Source: Rhyzopertha dominica
Lineage: Eukaryota > Arthropoda > Insecta > Coleoptera > Bostrichidae
Assembly: GCA_025024175.1 (NCBI GenBank)
Contig: QCXZ01000053.1
Coordinates: 744,001 to 808,000 of the forward strand
Direction of reading: 5' to 3'
Length of the DNA stretch: 64,000 nt
Of this stretch, positions 59,701-64,000 are shown in pieces. The notes beneath the pieces were generated by a model. That model had not been told where the DNA came from. It saw only the letters and a list, made by a program, of their open reading frames with translations, and made no database searches. The position numbers and the translations under genes are program-made. Position 1 is the first letter of the stretch. Every line of letters starts with the position of its first letter.

Positions 59701-60891
59701 TTTGCGTTATTATTAAAGAAACGTCTTCTGTTTCACAAACTGCATGAGCTATTGGCATGAAACGGTACCTTCCAGTATCAACCCATCCAGGCAACCGTTA
59801 ACTTTCAACAGACGATTAATCTGCAGAGCAACTGCAGACCGTCGATTTCAAAACGCCGCGTCTTGAGCTCGGATGAAAATGTGGGTTATCCTGGCGTATG
59901 CCCACTTTTGTAATTACACGCTGGTTGCGTTTATGCCACTAGGTAATTTGCTCGTTATTCGGTCACATCCAAAGGATCTGCCAGGCGAGGACGCCAACAG
60001 ATGATGCAGAACAGGTGTCGCTGGAAAAGGATGGACAAGCGGATGGATGGACAATGGCGCCTTGTGCTCTAGTAAAGAAGTCTTGACAAAAGTAGTTCGA
60101 GTGTGTTATTGTACAGATTTCTAATGGAAAAAGGTTTTTCAATTAGATGGGAAGAAAGAGAATACAGACGGTGGGAGAATTGAAATGAGACTGGGTTTGA
60201 ATTAAAGTACGTCATAAGAATTGAACACAATTGGTACTGAAATAAGCTCCATAGCCTGCCTGTTTATTGATGATTTGCAAATAAGGTGTTGTATGCAAAA
60301 TTTAAAAGTGTTCTAATATTTACAACACGTTTCGGACTAGATACTTTCAAATCATCATTTATATGTCAAATTTTAGGCAATTTACTTTTGACTCCACTCT
60401 CCAAGCTATCTATGATCCAACCAGGCAGGAAACGGTGGTGAAAAAACAACGCTGTTATCGACACCAACGTATGAGTGGTGTACTCACCGGAACATTTCTC
60501 TTTTATAGAGGAAGTACGTCGTAACGCTTATCACCCACGCTTTGAGGTGATAACAAAAAACCATTTTACGCCACGTACAGTGATTCGAGCGTGTGCTTTT
60601 ACCGCTATTGCAAAACCAATAGTGGGTGCACCGCTAATCGTTTTAAATTGCTACGAATGCGCGAAAAGGTGATTTCATTTTCTGATTCATACTTCTATCA
60701 GTCAAAACTGCCTTTCTGGTGAACACTTGTCTGATAATTCTGGAGTTCCTGGAGTACTCAAGTACAGATAAGGGAACGTAAACAAAATTACTTATCATTA
60801 TGCAATCTTTAAGTCATAGCATTGGCTGAAAAAGCTTCTTTCAGGATTGTGAAACCACAACCCGTTTATTCTGTACTACTGGTTATTATAC
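53761..60891. other. Long intergenic stretch without a recognised gene
   Basis: About 7 kb of AT-rich sequence. Possible exceptions are a GC-richer segment at about 56,100-56,370 that ends in an AATC/GTAAGT donor-like site (a possible 5' UTR exon on the plus strand), and a line of weakly LINE-like frame near 58,180-58,330 (TRTWAGHIE). Neither is strong enough to call. Other open frames are short and lack splice or motif support. Confidence 0.5.
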
Positions 60892-60945
60892 AGGGTGCCT
60901 ACAAAGTATGGAACCAGCAGGATATTTCAGGTTCTGATTGATCGA
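60892..60945 (+). mobile_element. Possible DNA-transposon terminus
   Basis: TATACAGGGTGCCTACAAAG is a typical TA-flanked TACAGGGTG end of Tc1/mariner-type or derived miniature elements in insects. No matching inverted copy was found in the following 3 kb, so it may be a solo or truncated end. Confidence 0.35.
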
Positions 60946-63900
60946 TTTTTCTGAAATTGTGCATGGGCCTATGGGTAATTAAAATGCACACATCCTTGAA
61001 AAGGATATTTTCCCTGATTTCAAAACTTGTACAATTTATTGCTTCTGAGTTGAGAAAATGTAAATACAAGAATTGGGCTTGACAAAGAACGAAAAGAATG
61101 AAAACTATTTTCCTTATCGCTGGTGGTAATTTTCGTCTAGTTTAATCTATTTATTGAGGGTACCCTAAAAGTAAGACAGAAAAACATGATTCTGTTTCTA
61201 GTACTATATACTGCAATGAAAGCACCAAATCACCCCAAAAGGAAGACTTCCTGGTTTATGTATTGGCGTAGGTGCCAATCATTATCAGAAATAAATCCAG
61301 TACTAAGATAAAACGTAAAGGTTCAGATAAGTTTAATAAATGTTTGTTTTATAGTGGAGTGATCTTATAGATACTGTTCACACATATTTTATCTCTTGAA
61401 CTAATAGTAGTCGTACTAATCCTCTTGTATAAATAACGTATGAATAATGGGCTAAAAAAATAACTGACTTCAGCGACCATAAGCCTATGTAATCTATATA
61501 CTATCTCTTTAAATAATTTAGATGAAAGTACACGATAATTGAATTGAATTACACCATGCTCATAAACATAAAAAGTTCAAATTACACTAGTTAGTTTGCT
61601 ATGTTTTATTTCAATTAGCATATTGTTTAGCGATAATGTTTCCTGAAAACTTTTATGTAAATGGATTGTGGAGAAATCTGTAACAAAACACTTGCCTTAT
61701 CAAACATGTTAAGTAAATTTAAAACTGTATTAACAATCATCCAGAGGTGGATTTAGATATAGTTTATCGTCCCTTCACCAACAGCGCACTAAGTACTACG
61801 ATACTAAAAATAGGTAAGATGATGTCGCAAACAGGAAATTTTTTGAAAACAACTACGTTCAAAGAAAATGAATTTTACTAGAAACAGGACAATCTTAGCA
61901 TCTTTACAGGAACAGAAAAGAATGTAAAAGTTGTAATAAAAGGCTACGTATAAAAAAATGCTCATATAACTGCTACTCTTCCAGTAAACTACACATTACT
62001 CCAGCACTAGAAATCAAAGTTATACAGTTCCTGTTTCGACGCAATAGTGACAATCCAAAAAACACCACTTTCGCTTGCAAAGCTCGACTCAACTTTTGCC
62101 TTGTATTTCTGTGTGGTCATGTTCCGTTCGAGCTGTCAACCTGGCGCAAAAACGCACGAAAATAACACCCGATTCACGTAATTTCACGTCAACCCAGTTC
62201 TTCATGCCGAACTGGAGCAACACTGTCCCAGTCCAGGACAGAGAGGTCTGGAGTAACAGTAAATTTTCGTTCGATGTTCTAGTAATTTTTATTGCAATTT
62301 GCAATAAAGGCAAGTACTGTTACTGCGGGAGCAGCTGTTTCAATTGCAGTTATCTGTGTTAGTATCGCCACTATATGAAAGTCTGCTATTATTACACGAG
62401 TTTCATAATCAATCGGGTCAGTTGTTCCGCTTTAACTTGTTGAGTTGAAGAGGAATTAATGCTCGCAATTAATATTCAAGATCATGATTACAGAAACATG
62501 AGTATCATTAAGTTCTGGAGTAAAAAATAGCTACATCATCAGATTCGTCTATGTTTCATATTTAATATTAGAGCTGATGTTGAGGAGTCAGCAAAGTAAA
62601 CTGAAAAAGTTTACTTTCTTACATCAACGAGAGGGCATGGCTGTCTATTTTTTAAAACACCTACTTTAAAGAATACATATTCAATGCTGATAGCTGAATG
62701 ATGGTGATAGGAGTACTAAGGATTAAAAAGCAAATTAGCATTTTTGAAACGTTGAGGAAAAAATATAGTACCAAATTTTCTTAACATCAAGACGCAACAT
62801 AAACACTCAAACAAAATTTGCTTTAATTAGAGAATGCTTATATAACATATGTAGTCAACTTGGTTTCCTACATAAAGACTAAAGACATAACAACAGCGTT
62901 GTAAATTCTGTCCCACAACAATTTTTAATCAAAATTTTAAAGACATAATAAAGTTTATAGACAACAGTTTAACAAAATCTTAAAAACTTGAATTCAGATA
63001 AGTCCATCATAATTACTAGAGCAGGTAGAGGTTCTGCCATAGTAATTTTAGACAGAAGATAGTTAGATCCTACCTCAAAAACTGTTTCTCATTCCACTGA
63101 GTACCGTCATTTAATCAATTAAAAAAAAGGAAATTTGCATCACCTCAAAGTAAAATTGTGTTTATTTTATGTACAAGGCTCCAAAAATATAAGCAGTTAC
63201 TGCTATTTCATCTATTTTAAAAAGCTGTAGAATAGAGTTCAATTTGATTGATCGATTGTTGCTTATTAGAGAGAAGAAATCGACTTTTCATCCTCTTGGT
63301 GAAATTTTGGCCACGTGCTTAGTTTGCTTATTGGATAGTGATCTTGAAAGACTTATACAAGAATAAGTATGACGTAAGATACTGATTCACTTCAATAAAT
63401 GGATCTCGTTATCAAATTATAACGGTTAAACGTCATATCATGAGGTAATATTTTGATCTCCTTAGACTGCGTACTTGTTCAAGTAGTTAACTGCTTGGAG
63501 TCGCGTTGTAGTGAACATCATTAGAGTGTGAAATTCCTTGTCAAGGTGCTACATTTGCTGACTTTGATGTAACAGGTAGATATAATTTCCTATAAGAACC
63601 ACTATTGATGTTTCTCAGGCAGTTCTCGGAGAGTTAACAATTTTTTTCTTAAATATGCAGTGCTAAAACAATATAGCAACGAAAGTCCACAATCCAAAAT
63701 TGTTGTAAAATAGTCGCAAACATTCTCAGTTCCGCAAGATTTTTTATGGAAGAGCTTGATTATTTGAATATGACAACCTTTTCTAAATACTCGAAATGCC
63801 TTGTATCCTTTACCGCTTTTCCGCAACCTAAATGTCAGTAGCGTTGCCCAACACTATTAATGAACAATATCCGGATATTTGGAAAGTACCTAACGCGCAA

Positions 63901-64000
63901 TGCAACGCTTGTTTGAACTCGGAAGTTCACCTTGGCGATTTATAAAAGTAAACAACGGGTTGGGTTACTTATTAGTATTTACAGATTTTGCCACGACTAA
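60946..64000. other. Right-end intergenic DNA, no gene recognised
   Basis: AT-rich, no coding sequence supported by motif or splice signal. A 74-residue minus-strand frame at 62089-62313 (ending EHDHTEIQGKS) is fairly regular in composition but unrecognised. Confidence 0.5.

Noticed and set aside
62075..62362. Overlapping plus (95 residues) and minus (74 residues) frames
   Set aside because: Composition is not clearly coding, no motif is recognised and no neighbouring exon was found.

Overview
The window looks like insect nuclear DNA, most plausibly from a beetle (order and species are inference). The grounds are AT-rich sequence, GT-AG introns of roughly 50-500 bp, animal-type enzyme genes (cytosolic sulfotransferases, Rieske protein, GRHPR, TXNDC15, MTHFD2), a Copia retrotransposon primed by initiator tRNA-Met, and many decayed Tc1/mariner-like transposases. 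No bacterial operon, ribosome binding site or CRISPR array is present.

Left third (1-20,084): satellite DNA. Two arrays of a 173-bp monomer (1-1,055 and 4,501-6,240) enclose a 3.4-kb non-satellite island. A 13.5-kb array of a 294-bp monomer follows (6,563-20,084), broken by a 100-N gap. A second, older and more diverged array of the same 294-bp family sits 20 kb away (40,255-42,160) between genes.

Middle (21,070-46,260): gene-dense. A fragmentary gene of unknown function (minus strand) lies 89 bp from the start codon of a sulfotransferase gene (plus strand). Intron 1 of that gene holds a complete 4.6-kb Copia element with identical LTRs and a 5-bp target duplication. A second sulfotransferase runs towards it from the other side, and the two stop codons are only 56 bp apart. 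A non-autonomous Tc1/mariner-type element, the Rieske iron-sulfur protein gene, and two glyoxylate/hydroxypyruvate reductase genes (minus strand) follow. The reductases are separated by the second satellite array and TXNDC15. A Penelope-like fragment lies behind the second reductase.

Right part (46,552-64,000): an NAD-type methylenetetrahydrofolate dehydrogenase/cyclohydrolase gene (minus strand, with transposase debris in an intron), another transposase pseudogene, then about 10 kb in which I recognise no gene.

Functionally the genes are housekeeping and detoxification genes: PAPS-dependent sulfation (two paralogues), respiratory complex III, glyoxylate/hydroxypyruvate metabolism (two paralogues), one-carbon folate metabolism, and a membrane thioredoxin-like protein. 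They do not form one pathway. The most distinctive features are paralogous pairs that differ by single introns, a Copia copy whose integrase lacks one catalytic Asp although its LTRs are identical, the 294-bp satellite with blockwise homogenisation and two genomic locations, and an unusual three-hairpin (A-B-A') element. Gene models below were built by hand from reading frames, splice signals and phase agreement.
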